Source: Mugil cephalus (Eukaryota > Chordata > Actinopteri > Mugiliformes > Mugilidae). Taken from it: 64,000 bases of DNA. Location of the stretch: positions 10,040,857 through 10,104,856 of the forward strand of contig NC_061789.1 in assembly GCF_022458985.1 (NCBI RefSeq). Reading direction: 5' to 3'. Numbering within the stretch: the first letter of the stretch is position 1; each line of letters starts with the position of its first letter. Of this stretch, positions 15,426 through 27,600 are shown piece by piece. Made by a program: the position numbers and the translations under genes. The notes beneath the pieces are model-generated. The model was not told where the DNA came from, ran no database searches, and was given only the letters and a program-made list of their open reading frames with translations.

Positions 15426-18400
15426 AGATATGTGAGTCCAGCAGAGGGTGAAGGACTCTCTGCCAAAGTCTGGGTTTGTTGACAGAGGAGGGAGAGGCAT
15501 GCTTAAGTCATAGTGGGTTGAAAGAGGAACATTCCTCATTCAGTGCCTTGCCTCATGCGGGGAAGTCATTCTACCCGTGTCTACCATCTGACCCCATCGG
15601 CAGTTTTACAGTTCACTCATATTATATGTAGTGGTACAGAAAACTTGATGGTTTTCGGTGAATGATGTATGTCAAGACGCAGTAGCTGCCTGAACTTTCC
15701 TTACATCCCGTCCACCAAGTGTGGCCTAGAACATAATTCAACACATGACAGTTGAATCATGCTGTAATCTCTCCACTCACAGCCATATACATTGATAGCA
15801 GGATTTTCTTACTGCTCACTGTAAGGCCGCTGTATTTTATGTTGTGTGTTTCTCATGACATGTCTTTTGTTGTCCTTATTCATTTTTTGAGCCCTTCTGT
15901 TGTACTTTTCCCACTCCACTTTGTGTTGAATAAACTGAAACCGGATTTCTTGAAAAGAACATTTCTCCTGTTGTTAAGCATGGTGGTGGCATGATCATGC
16001 TTTAGTTGCGTGAGTAAACGGGAAATAATGGATTCAGTTACAAAATGGCAAATTCTGGACGCAAACATAAGCATGACTCACATACACAATATAATTCTGC
16101 GGCATTACTCATGAACAAGAGGTTTCGATTGTCGATCTCACGACCAAAATCTGTGCATTGACCACAAAAGAGCTGTGGATGCATGACAGCCCAAGAATCA
16201 CACAGAACTATAAGCCTTGCGCAGTGTAGAATTGGTAACAATCAGATCAAACAAGAATCAAAAGATTCTCCAAAAGCGTTTACAAGTGTTGTGGTCGGAT
16301 TTTATGCCCCTTTTTTTTATGCCTTTTGCTTTTGCGTGCTTAGCTATTTACAGTACCAGAACATTTTACTTCAGTACAGTTCCAAAAAGCAACCACTATA
16401 TCAACTTCAGACAACTCAGTTCCCTGAATAATTAAATCCTCTTACTTCCTAAACAGATAGAACCCTGTTAAAAACCCTCCTCAGAAATTCCCAGAAGATC
16501 AGATATCAGCAATTCAGGTTGAATCCAGAGACAATCCAGTACCTAGAAGCAAACCAAGCGATATACTACTACTAAACCACTCCTTGAACTCAAATGACTG
16601 GCACTCCGGAGCTGGTTTGGTTGCCTGCTTGTTGACAACTGCACAACCCCCAAGTCTGCTAAAGTGGTTTCACTTAGCTAGCAGTGCCACAGTATGGCTT
16701 AAGCCAGATGTAACAGACTGAACAATTTTCTGACAGCTGGCTAGTGTTTATAATGACACAATTGCATTTCTCCTCAAAAAGTGATGGGGGGAAACCACAC
16801 TTAAGAACTTTTTATTGTGTTGCATTTATCAAATGCATTTATACGTGGCATTTATCAAAAGCCAGTTGGCAGTGGTCTGATGGTTGGTTTGAGTTATCTG
16901 CTGCACTGCGGCAAATTGTCAACTGTGTCCACTTAAGGCACGGCAGATTAACAACCCAAAGAATTCCTTCACTGACTTCCATGCTGGTGGATCAGCAGTC
17001 AGCGAGGAATGGCAGGACAACGACGAACGCTCCAGAAACACCCTGAACGTGTTTCGCTCTATTGTAGTGTAAGAGCTTTAAATAAATAGAAGCACCCATA
17101 ACTTCCAGATGTCTCGCATTGGGACTCAGGAGTTCAACAGACATAATCACAAATATGACACACGCAATCTCTATTTAAAGACATCCTTCGCTAATTAAAC
17201 TATTAGTCATGTTATAGCACATAATACTGGCTCCAATACAATGTGGCATTGTATACATCGATCAGACATTAAATGATGACAACTGAGGTAAGAAGTGACA
17301 TAGTCATAGAACATAGTCTATCTTAAGACAGTGCTTTTTTATTTTATTTTTTGGGAATCATATCTATGACCTTGTGTGTTTTGCCTTTTTGGTTAGGCCA
17401 GTTAGCTGGTGTCTTCTTGTTGGTTGCTAGCTGGTACCTGACTGCTAGCCTGCTGATTGGTTTTCAGGTGAACTGGGCTTCTAAATGTGTTTTTCCTGAA
17501 ATGGAAGACAGTAACCTTACATCACTGATAAGGCCAGGGCCCCTTATGGGTCACAACGAAGTAGAAGGTGAGAGATACAACAAAATAAAACTCTGAATGT
17601 ATGGCTTTAGGCCATAAAACAACTAGACAGAGATGGAAAGCCGTGGGACTCTGAAAGGCGATATGTGTACTTTAAATTATGATGCTAACGTTAGCTAATG
17701 TCAGTCATATATTACCTGGAAATTCAATGAAGTAAGAGTAAATGCCCAGTCTGAGACCTCCGGCCACTGAGTGGACTTGTTCACCCATTTCTCATCCCCT
17801 ATTCTTTCAAGTTTTTCTATGTAACATCTGCGTTTGTCACCCGGCAATTATTTATGTGTCTGTCTGACTAACTTTAGCACCCGCTTTCCGGCCAACAAAT
17901 ACTAGCAACACAAAATAATCACAAGCTACGGGGGATTTGTACTTACCACCAGTGGTTTGTTTTCACCCAAATGAGGGTGTGGCCTAATTTGCCGCTGTCA
18001 TCTACCTTGGCACAAAGGATTGTAACATCTTATCCTGTGTATTAATGAATGACCAATGTGGATCAAGAAGCTGAATTCTCCTCTGAGATCCCTCTCCTTG
18101 GTTCTACTTCTAAGAGAGGCTCATTACATTGGACAGGAAATTTATTTGCTTTGCTAATTTATTCTGCAATAAAATGGCAGTCTCAAACTCTGACAAGCAC
18201 AAGGTTAAATGTTACTTATTTGGCTAATCGGAAGGACCAGTCGGTTGATTAAGCAGGACAAAATTAAATGTAAGACCATAGCTCACCCTGTTAGTACGCA
18301 CCGCACAGTCTGTTTGACAAAATGTACTTCAACTTTATTGAACTGAAGTGCTAATTTGAACTGTTAAAATATAGTAGATTGACAGTTTGATCAAATTGTC

Positions 18401-19524
18401 TTTGTGTGCTTTTCTTGCTAGGTGTTTAACATTGGGATCAGTGATGTCCAGAAACGTTCAGGAAGTCTGCTCTGCTGCTGCAACCTGACGGAAGGCATTT
18501 TCAAAATGCTTAACTATTCCATTAACAGCAGTGCATTTATCAGTAAAACTCACATTTTGCAGTGAAACAGCACCATGTCTAGTACAGTCTCTCTCGACAC
18601 AAGTCCAACCAGCTGCTCACATGGACGAGAACCTCCAATACGGCCACCAGACAGTAAATTATGTCACATGAAAGACCTTAATTCACCACTTACTTCTCTA
18701 CATCCCACCAGAGCCAGTCCTGACAGGCCTGTCTGCCTCCCCCCTCTACTTATGGCTTTCCGCGATTACACCACATTATTATCAGAGCTGTGCCCTCTGT
18801 GCGTCCCGCCATGCTAAGCTCTGTTCATACGTCCGCACCTGTAATTAACCCTGTTGTGTATTGTCCTATTACACACGTTGTGCAATAATGGCTATCATGG
18901 TGAACAGCTGTCCAGGTGAGCTGGAAATCAGTGCATGGTGTTTGAGGTTTAAAGACACACCTGGTGGCTTTAATTCAGCAGAAAGGACAGGACAGTGGAG
19001 TCTGTTCATTCAGCTCTGGGGTTCTTATAGCCACATCAACCAACTAGCCACAGCAACAACAACTAAGTCCATCTGGAATCCATTCTCCTAAAGGGTATGG
19101 ATATTCATAAGGAACATAAGGGATTCATATGCTTCACTTACATCTTTAGTTTGATTCTGTAAACATTATATTGATTTGTCAGTAAAGCATAAGTCCTGGA
19201 CTGTAAAAGGCCTTACAGTGAACACACACGGCTTTATTCGCGTTTTGATTTGTTCATACCCCAGCTTTTATGACTGTTAAACTTAAGAGTCCGTCTTTGA
19301 ATTGTACATCACTGTTCTCCCGTGATCTTTGTGAGCTGAGAGCTATAAAATGAAGTCTGATAAATTCAGGTCCTCCGCTGTTGATGAGCACAATGAAGAA
19401 TTTGATTTGTATGGGATATGACAACGGGCACGTGCCTGTGTTTTTACACTCAATACAATCAAATTGCCCAAGCCAATAAATAAATGAAAGATTAGTTAAT
19501 GCAGACATTTCCCCACAAGTAAGG

Positions 19525-20155
19525 TACTGGTCAAAAGTTTGGACACACCGGCTCATTCAAGTATTTTCCAATTTGAGGAGCAGAGCTGAAGAAATCAAAA
19601 CTACGACAAAGCATATTTGATTTTCCAACAGTCTGCTTATTTCCCCCACTTTGCTATCAAAGGCATCGTAAAACCACGTCAGCCAATGATCGTGGAGGTT
19701 AGATGTTCTAGCTCAGCACTCCAACACTCTTGATCCATGCTTCTTGGTAGGAACATTAAAACTTGTCAGACCAAAGTCCAGATTCCTTGTGGTTCTTGGT
19801 GGAAGCAGGAACTGGTTTGGTCAAGAACCACTAAGACTGGTGGGATGTCATTATTGGTCTGGCGCAGTAGTAGTAGCAACAGTTTGATCACGAAGACATG
19901 ACTGTCAATCTCCTCCCAAGAGCTGATGTTGAGATGGGCCTAGTACTTGAACTCTGAGAAGCATGGATGCGAGCTCTAATCTAACTATCCATTATTTCTC
20001 ACCTATTAACTGCAGGCGAGACATCATGAAGCTGGTTAAGATGTTACCGAAAGGAACATATGGAGCATATTATTTTGTTTGTTTGTTGACGCTTTTTAAG
20101 AAGATAAATGGCTCTACAGTATGAAAACTAATGCTTGTGCCCAAACCTTTGACTG
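19525..20155 (-). mobile_element. Decayed Tc1-like transposon remnant
   Basis: The left end TACTGGTCAAAAGTTTGGAC is the characteristic terminus of a fish Tc1/mariner family. The right end, CCCAAACCTTTGACTG, is its degenerate inverted counterpart. The interior, about 630 bases, is too short for an intact element. A segment around 19925-19965 (GAGATGGGCC.. to ..TGAACTCTGAGAAGC) resembles antisense transposase DNA of such elements. Internal deletion and many substitutions mark it as an old, inactive copy. Confidence 0.7.
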
Positions 20156-21672
20156 AATAAGGAATAATTTTTAGTGTTGTCTGATGCTCATCTGGGAGAT
20201 AGCTGTATAGGAAACTGAACTCATGCAACAGGAAGTTGAATCCTGGTGATGCTGACTTTATTAGAAATACAACATTTTGGCTGGGGACTGTCGGTCGATG
20301 CCAGACAAAGGCCTATGACACTTTTATTGTATTTCTAATAAACTCTGTGCTGACAGTGTGTGGGCTTTCAACTCTTTCTATTAATGAAAGGGAAAAGAAA
20401 GGGTCTTTCGAGCCAGATAAGAAATACTGCTTTAGCCTCCTCTGTGCGAGAAGGGCTGTAACTGCAGCCTATAAGCTAAAAAAAAAAAAAAAAAAGGATA
20501 TTGTTATTAGCACTGGATGGACCAAGGATGCACCATTATTATTATTATGGTTTAACATATAATGTTTTACTGTATCCATGTGTGTATATTCGAAGAAGAT
20601 ATTAGCTAGAAAGCTGTCTTTTTGATTCATTTGATTACAGTGCCAATAACAGTCCAAATTGTTTCAAGACCCTCTACAGAACCCAAAGCCTGAAACCCCT
20701 GCAGCTAGCACTAAAACAATAGGGGCAAGGAAAACCTCACTTTCATTAGGAAGAAATCCAGAGCAGAACCCAACTCATATGAGGGGAGGTGGCCGGGTGG
20801 ATAGATGGAGAAAAGTGGTGGTGGGGGGAAGAGAATCAGAAGTGAGTGGATAAGTTCATACATATATGAAGTATGAGCATGCATGCAGCTTGGGTACTGT
20901 ACATCATAAAAACAAGATTAAATGATACAGAGAGCGAGCATTCAAAGTGATGACTAAGGACAATTTAGTGCTGTGCTCATAAAGTTACTGTTATATGAAT
21001 AAACAGGAGCAGAGAGACAGAAAACTGTCAATAATGTCAGTCTACAGCTGAGCATGCTGGCAGAAAGTATGACTATAAGACAGAACATGAGCAGAGTGGG
21101 AAATTATTTGTACCAGTCAGTTTATTTCTACACTCAATGTCATGATAACAAATACACCACAGGGAGTTTGAGAATCCGCATGTCTTTGCCAGAGAATTCT
21201 CTTAACAGTGATTTTTAGTCTTGGTTTATTTCTCTTGGATAAATAAGTGTTTTATGACAATGATCATAAAATAATCCCCCGTGCACGGTAATTTTGTAAT
21301 AATGTTTTAAAGGACACTGCAATCCGGGGAACACTGAGGGTGGAATTGCTGTGTAACTTCGCAAAAACAGTGACCTGTTCTATGGTTTTCTTTGAAGCCT
21401 TGCCTAATCTGAGAAATGACGACATGCTCTGATTTATGTCGTCACTCCATTGCTGGCTGTTAAAGTAGTATCAAGAAAATAAATTGGTCTTTATAGACAA
21501 CTTTCAATGGCTCCGGCTACCTTTGGCCGACACTAACAAGGTAAATAAAAGTCGTGCTTCATTCTCTGAAAGTAATCTAGCCAGCAGTACTGTATTCATG
21601 GTATATCAATTTCCATAATTACAAGCTTCCCACTTGTTATAATTGAGGAAACCAAGTTTTTGACAGCTCTGA

Positions 21673-22524
21673 TACACCCATTAGCCACAACATTAAAACC
21701 GCTGACAGAAGAAGTGAAAAACATTGACCATCTTGTGACACGCCAATATTCTGCTGGGAAATCTTTGGACCTGGCATTCATGTGGAGGTTACTTATAGCC
21801 CTTTCACATTGAAAATACTTTGTGGACATGGGATTTTGAGACCCGGGTCGACCTGCCTTTGGTGTGCTTTCACATCGCCAGCAGTCCCGGGTCTGACCTC
21901 CCTCTGTGATTTGAATCTCCTCTTCTCCATGAATGCAGAGCAGCTCACAGATCTCATGGTCTTGCCAGTGGGAGTAGACCAAAACTTTGCTCTGTAGCCC
22001 TGGAGCTTCTGCATTGACACAGTCTGACAGGTCATCCAGTGACAAAATCACATGACAAGTACATCAACGTTATCGTGTAAATTAGCGGGTCCTGTTCACA
22101 TCGAAGCCGAGACAATAAAATCCCAGGTCGATTGCCGGGTCATTCAGCCTAGGTCACCCGTGTACCACCCACCTAGACCAGACACTCCTTGATAGCAGCA
22201 GCCATCCCCAGCAGGATGCAGCCTGACACAAGCACGCACACAAAAAAGGTTTAGGAACAACTCAAAAAACATGAAAATCTGCACAAGGTGTTGATCTGGC
22301 CTCTAAAGTCACTATACCCCAAAATGATCAAGTATCTGCGAGACAATCCACAGAGGCCCCTCCCCTCAATCCACAGGACCGTAAGGCCCCCACTAACAAC
22401 GTCCTGTTACCAGACACCACAGGACACCCTCAGAAGAACCATGTCCATTCTCTGATCAATCAAAAACAAGGTGGACCTACACAATATTAGGAAGGTGGTC
22501 ATAATGTTATGCCTGATCGGTGTA
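21673..22524 (-). mobile_element. Terminal-repeat element, copy 2 (both ends present, interrupted)
   Basis: Left end TACACCCATTAGCCACAACA and right end GCCTGATCGGTGTA (minus strand TACACCGATCAGGC) form imperfect terminal inverted repeats. This is the only copy of the family here that keeps both ends. The body matches the copies at 10708, 25332 and 32618 but is split by about 365 bases of unrelated sequence (21793-22160). No transposase frame is visible, so it is nonautonomous. Confidence 0.75.
21793..22160. mobile_element. Nested insert within copy 2
   Basis: In copy 1 the sequence GTTACTTAGACATGTACCACC is continuous. Here GTTACTTA and TGTACCACC are separated by about 365 bases. The insert contains several ACCCGGGTCGACC / CCCGGGTC-type motifs and two TTCACATCG segments, reminiscent of nonautonomous fish DNA elements. 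Clear terminal repeats and a target duplication were not resolved, so its class is uncertain. Confidence 0.55.
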
Positions 22525-24336
22525 TTTCAAGTAGTTTGAATTAATTGCCATCAATGTCAATTTCAGGGGTATAGATTTAATGTCACACGTAATACACACA
22601 AATGTTCAGAACAGTTCATCCATACCATGTTCTCACTGAGAAGAAGAAATCTCCACTGTCATCTTCTCAGCTCTGTCACTATTTCTCCTTTCCAAATTCT
22701 GCTCCCATTTCTTCAAATTTTACTTATGTCCTCTTTCTTTCCTTCACTCTTTTTAATGTCCCCGGGGAAATTACTCGTCAGTAGAACATCTCAGTTTGTG
22801 ATTTTAATGATTTTATTTCTTAGTTCGACCTCTTCTCAGAAAGTGACAGTGTTCAAATAAATCCTTCGCAACATCCTTCGCGCGCAACTTTGGTTTGTTT
22901 CGTGCGTCACAATAAAAAAAAAAGACATCATTATCCTTCTGATGGTGTGAGTGCAAAAGGTTTCGTTTTGTGAATAAACCCCTTCAAGTGTGGAAATGTT
23001 AATGAGATTGCTATGTGAAGAAATGAAAACTGCGAGACAAAAAAAAAAAAATCGTGTGAAGTTTTTACGACCGTTTGCGTTGGAGGGCTGGACATCTGGT
23101 TTGTAGTGTGAACAAAGGTCAAAGAATTGAAAACATAAAACGCACATAATATTTTAAAACTTGATGTTTTTTTTGTTCGATACAAAGTTTTCAGTCACAT
23201 ATCAGGATACTTTATAGTTCACATGGAGAAGATTACATTTTTTGAAATTAAGAACACATTTGGGGTTCAGTGTATTTTGGGAAAGACTAATTTGTGAACT
23301 TTTGTGAAATATTGGACACTCACTTTAAGTAGATGTTAGGTATAGAAGTGAATGTAGATTTATTTAGTCAGTAAATGTGTTAATAACATCACAATACAGT
23401 GACTGAAACCCTGGCGGCACACTCACATACAGCATCACACTTGGCTTTCCTACCCTAACTAGGAATTTAATGCGTCCTTGAATCAAATGTAAACAACTAC
23501 AACTCTCCTCTCCAAACCCTGAAATGGCCAAAGTTGTCAGTGAATGCTACTTAAAACTTTATGGTTATACAAATAAATAGAGCAGTAGTTATTAGTGTTA
23601 CAGCAGAGAAAACAATGAAAACCGACACCAGAACTATAATACGTACAATAAAGTCTTCACTTGTGCTTTTACAGACACGCACTTCAGAAATGTCCCTTTG
23701 TGTTCGTGTGTGTGTGTATTTTCACGTCTTCATCCTTCCCCTTCTCAACCTATTCTAAATCTGAATCGCATCACTCGCCACAAACTAATATGTGCATACT
23801 TGTTGTGGTTTTCTATTGTTTTTGCCTCAACTCTCCACGCCAGTGGGACCTGTTAAAAAAAATAAAAATACCCCTGGTTATTGGCACACGCGGCAGTAAG
23901 GGTTAAAGAATCCCAGAGATCGACGATGTCTGTCGCTGAAACTGACAAAAAGGAGAATTGAGAAAGGCATTCGGTTTACATGAAGCTGCAGAAATGCCAA
24001 CCACTTGGAGGAGATGTCCGCCAGATGTTGGCATGGACATGGAATCAAAAGAGGTGAATCGGAAAATGATACAAACGCGTTGCATTTAGAGGCAACACAG
24101 GCAACTTTAGACGTGTTTGCATGTGCTGCGAACTGAAAATGTCATGAAACAAAGTTCATTTAAATTGTCAATATGTAGAAATTTAAGTAAACAGGATACC
24201 AAGCCATGGAGGCTATAATATCCCTTTGTGTGCATGCATTGCAAACTCAGCTATCACAGTAATAGATTCCTAAAGAGTAATTAAACTAAAATCAACTGAA
24301 AATCCTTTAATCTACACGAAAGAAACACCAGGCACA

Positions 24337-24342
24337 TTTATT
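24337..24342 (-). terminator. eve1: Candidate poly(A) signal of eve1
   Basis: TTTATT on the plus strand, AATAAA on the minus strand, 267 bases past the eve1 stop codon at 24609-24611. Closest canonical hexamer noticed downstream of the gene. Confidence 0.45.
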
Positions 24343-24608
24343 GTGAATTGTGGGGTTACGGCGACTAAAAAACAGATTTGTGCTCAGGAAGAAAAACTGA
24401 GCTTATCTCAAATAACTCAGAAACAATCAAGACAATATATGGTTTGTCATATAGGAGAACATTGCCTGCAATTAATTGGCATTGCCAGTTGATTTTGCAG
24501 GACTTTAGTGTTGCACATTTTTACACTTCTTTCTAGTTCCAGCTGCCGTTGAGACTTAACTTGTCGGAAGTCACTGTGCTGCTACGTGCTTGCAGATTAC
24601 GCCTGGTT

Positions 24609-27600
24609 TTACACCATCTCTTCTCTACGCTCCAGACCAGCAGACTGGTTATTCGCCTTTGGACTGTGAGGTCGGCTCAGTCCCAGCCCCTGCCCCTGCC
24701 CCCTAGCTTTCAGCAGTTGCTCTGGTCCCCAGTGCAGGCACAGGGGGCACGGACACGAAGAAGGATGGTGCATTAAGCTCGCAGCTGGGTAGAAGGCTGC
24801 TGATGATAAAGGCAGCCCCCCCGGCCTGCTGTGGTACTGGGAGAGGTGGAGCGCATCCAGCGGACGTATATGTGCGCCGTAGGCACTGTGGGCTGGAGAT
24901 GCCGTTGAGGAAAGGCCCAGTGGAGAGTAGTGATGTAGGGGGAGGTGGGGGAGGTGTGGCGGGATGAGCGGGTAAGGCAAGGCGGGGGAAGACGAAGCAC
25001 GGCCCAACAGAAGCGCCCCCAGTGGGTCGACGAGAGGGTGAGGCCAAGGCAAGGAATGTCTCTGACGTTTGTCTTTCATTCTCCTGTTCTGGAACCACAC
25101 CTAGAAAGAGGGAAGGAAAGAAAGTAAGTAAAATCTGAAGAAATGGGAGCAGAGTTAAGAAAGGAGGGGTAGGGTTAGACAGTGACAAAGAAGATGACAG
25201 TGGAGATTTCTCCTTCTTGGCGAGAACATGGTGTGGATAAACTGTCCTGAATGGTTGTGTGTATTACGTGTGACCTTAAATCTATACCTCAGAAGTCTAC
25301 ATCAATGGCAGTTAATTCAAACTATTTTAAATACACCAATCGGACATAACATTATGACCACCTTCCTATTACTGAGTGTTGGTCTCCCTTGGGCCTCTAA
25401 AACAGTTCATCAGAGAATGGACATGGACCTTCTGAGAGTGTCCTGTGGTGTCTGGCAACAGAATGTTGTTAGTGGTGGTCCTGTGGGTTGAGGGGAGGGG
25501 CATCTGTGGATCAGGCTTGTTCCAGTGATATTTGATCCGTTTGGGATCTTGGGAATTTGGAGGCCAGATCAATACCTTGTGCTGTTTTTCATGATTTTGT
25601 TTCATGAGTTGTTCCTAAACTGGTGCTGCCGCCATTAATGGGTGCCATGGCTATGGGGTGGGGGTGCCTGATCTGGTCTAGGTGGGTGGTACATGTCTAA
25701 GCAACATCCACACAAAAAGCCAGGTCCAAAAGTTCTCTCTCTCAACACATGGTCTTGAAATAACTGTCTCATACACTACAACCAGGAGCTGCTAACAGCT
25801 GAGAGTCCACAACATAAACACTGACTTCTACAATACTCTGCTTATTCAAATCTCTCTTAAGACCTAAATTGTGTTTATCATTGCATCGTTTTTAGCTAAA
25901 TGCTAACATCAGCATGCAAAATTCATAGCTGCAGATTGTAAGCATTGCAGTGTTTTCTAATTTGTACTCAAGTTAAAGTTCAGGGGACAGTCAACAATTT
26001 AATCCAACAGCTGTCGAAATGTTTTAGTCAAAATGACCTCATGACTGTGCTAGATTAAAAGTCCACCTTATCATCGAAGGCCTTAGGGTACTTCTTGTAA
26101 GGAACATGTATGTTTGCACAACATTTTATGGTGAGCTAAGAGTCCTTAGGAGACATTGTGTAGAAACCATGAGTAGGGAGACATCTGCTAAAACGGCCCA
26201 TCAGTTAAATGGGTCAGACAACGTCGGAGAGTCATGGCCCTTTAATATTTTACAGCCAATCTCAATAACTGAACTTGGATACTGGACTAATTAACTGACA
26301 GACAAAAACTGCCATCCCCAGAGACACATTGCTAACATGATAAAAGAAAAAACAACAGTTCTCCACCAGATTACATGGCGTACCACTTACTTTTTGCCCT
26401 AGTTTTCTCTTGCTTTTCTCCTTTGCAGCACCGTCACCTCGGCCTTCTTGATATTTTAAAGCTGAGACCGACAAGGTGTCTGTGTGTCTGTCTAGTCCTC
26501 AACAGTTTTACCAGCTCACAGAATCTCCCGGAAGGCTGTGCTTCTAAAACGTCAGGTGGCAGCATTTACAAGACCTTGCCTCACATTCCTGTCCTTTCAT
26601 AAAAGACCTACCAGTAGTTGGCAGAAAGGTGGGCGCATTTACTACATATTAAAGCCGCTGCATTGGGCGCTGTGGGCCTCTGAGTCAAATGTTAGACGCC
26701 GCTAAACCTGTCACTACTCAATCTACCGTACTGATTGAAAACACAAGGGAGAGGAGGGGAGACGAAAGCTCCTTATTCATGGGAAATGTCAAGGTTGCGT
26801 TGTCACTTGGTTGGGCACTGCAGTCCTCAAAATTGGTGCCTCCAGTTTTGAACTCCTTGGTTTTAGTTTTTGGCGGTGTATATAAGCAAACAGAACAAAT
26901 GTGGTGAGACAAGAATTTCGTAAAGCCTTAAGTTCGATGTGGGAGGTAGTGTTCGTCATTGTTTTGGCTGAGTCAGTTAAAGAATGAAATGAATAATGAA
27001 TTCCATTTAGAAGCTCCAGTTTTAGGGTCCTATGATTGCGCATGTTAGATCACTGTCATAATCTGCCATGACATTTGAATAGAACAGAAACCATTAATGT
27101 AATTAGTAACACTTAGGGCTCTGAACAATGTTGCCCCCTATTACGGTAAGTTGGAAGTGATAAAAACTTGAAAGAATGGAGGTTCTTTTGTCAACTTTTG
27201 TCAACCCAAAATTAATGCATGGACACACCAACACCAAAGAACTATCAGCAATCAAGGTCGACTATGACATGGCCTCATGTCAACTGTGTCTAGGCCAAAA
27301 ATCTGCACTTGAACACGCCCCAAAGACTACAGCCAATTGCATCTAAGTTCAGTTGAATGACAGGAAATAACTCACCGTACCAGCCGGTGGTGATAGCCTG
27401 TATTTGTCATACAAAGAGGTAAACTGAAAGCGCTAAAAAGCATGAAATAAATTATAAATCGGAGTACAGACCTGACCTCCTGTGTAACGGAACGTTTGGA
27501 CGAGAAGAAGATGAAAAACAAGACACAAATTGAATTTCTATCCTTGACTTTCCTTGAGTTTGTTTACTTTCAGTCATACTCTTTTCGGGTTAGGGTCCAA

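Larger units (their letters stand above)
6331..24300. other. Intergenic region between atp5mc1 and eve1
   Basis: About 18 kb with no supportable gene. Open frames here are short, lack recognisable domains and are often products of CA repeats. Contents that can be named are listed separately: a 50-bp tandem duplication, CA and tetranucleotide microsatellites, a G-rich tract, two copies of a terminal-repeat element (one with a nested insert), a Tc1-like remnant and a few CTCF-like motifs. The stretch 12.6-19.5 kb is mostly AT-rich sequence in which I see nothing definite. Confidence 0.5.
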
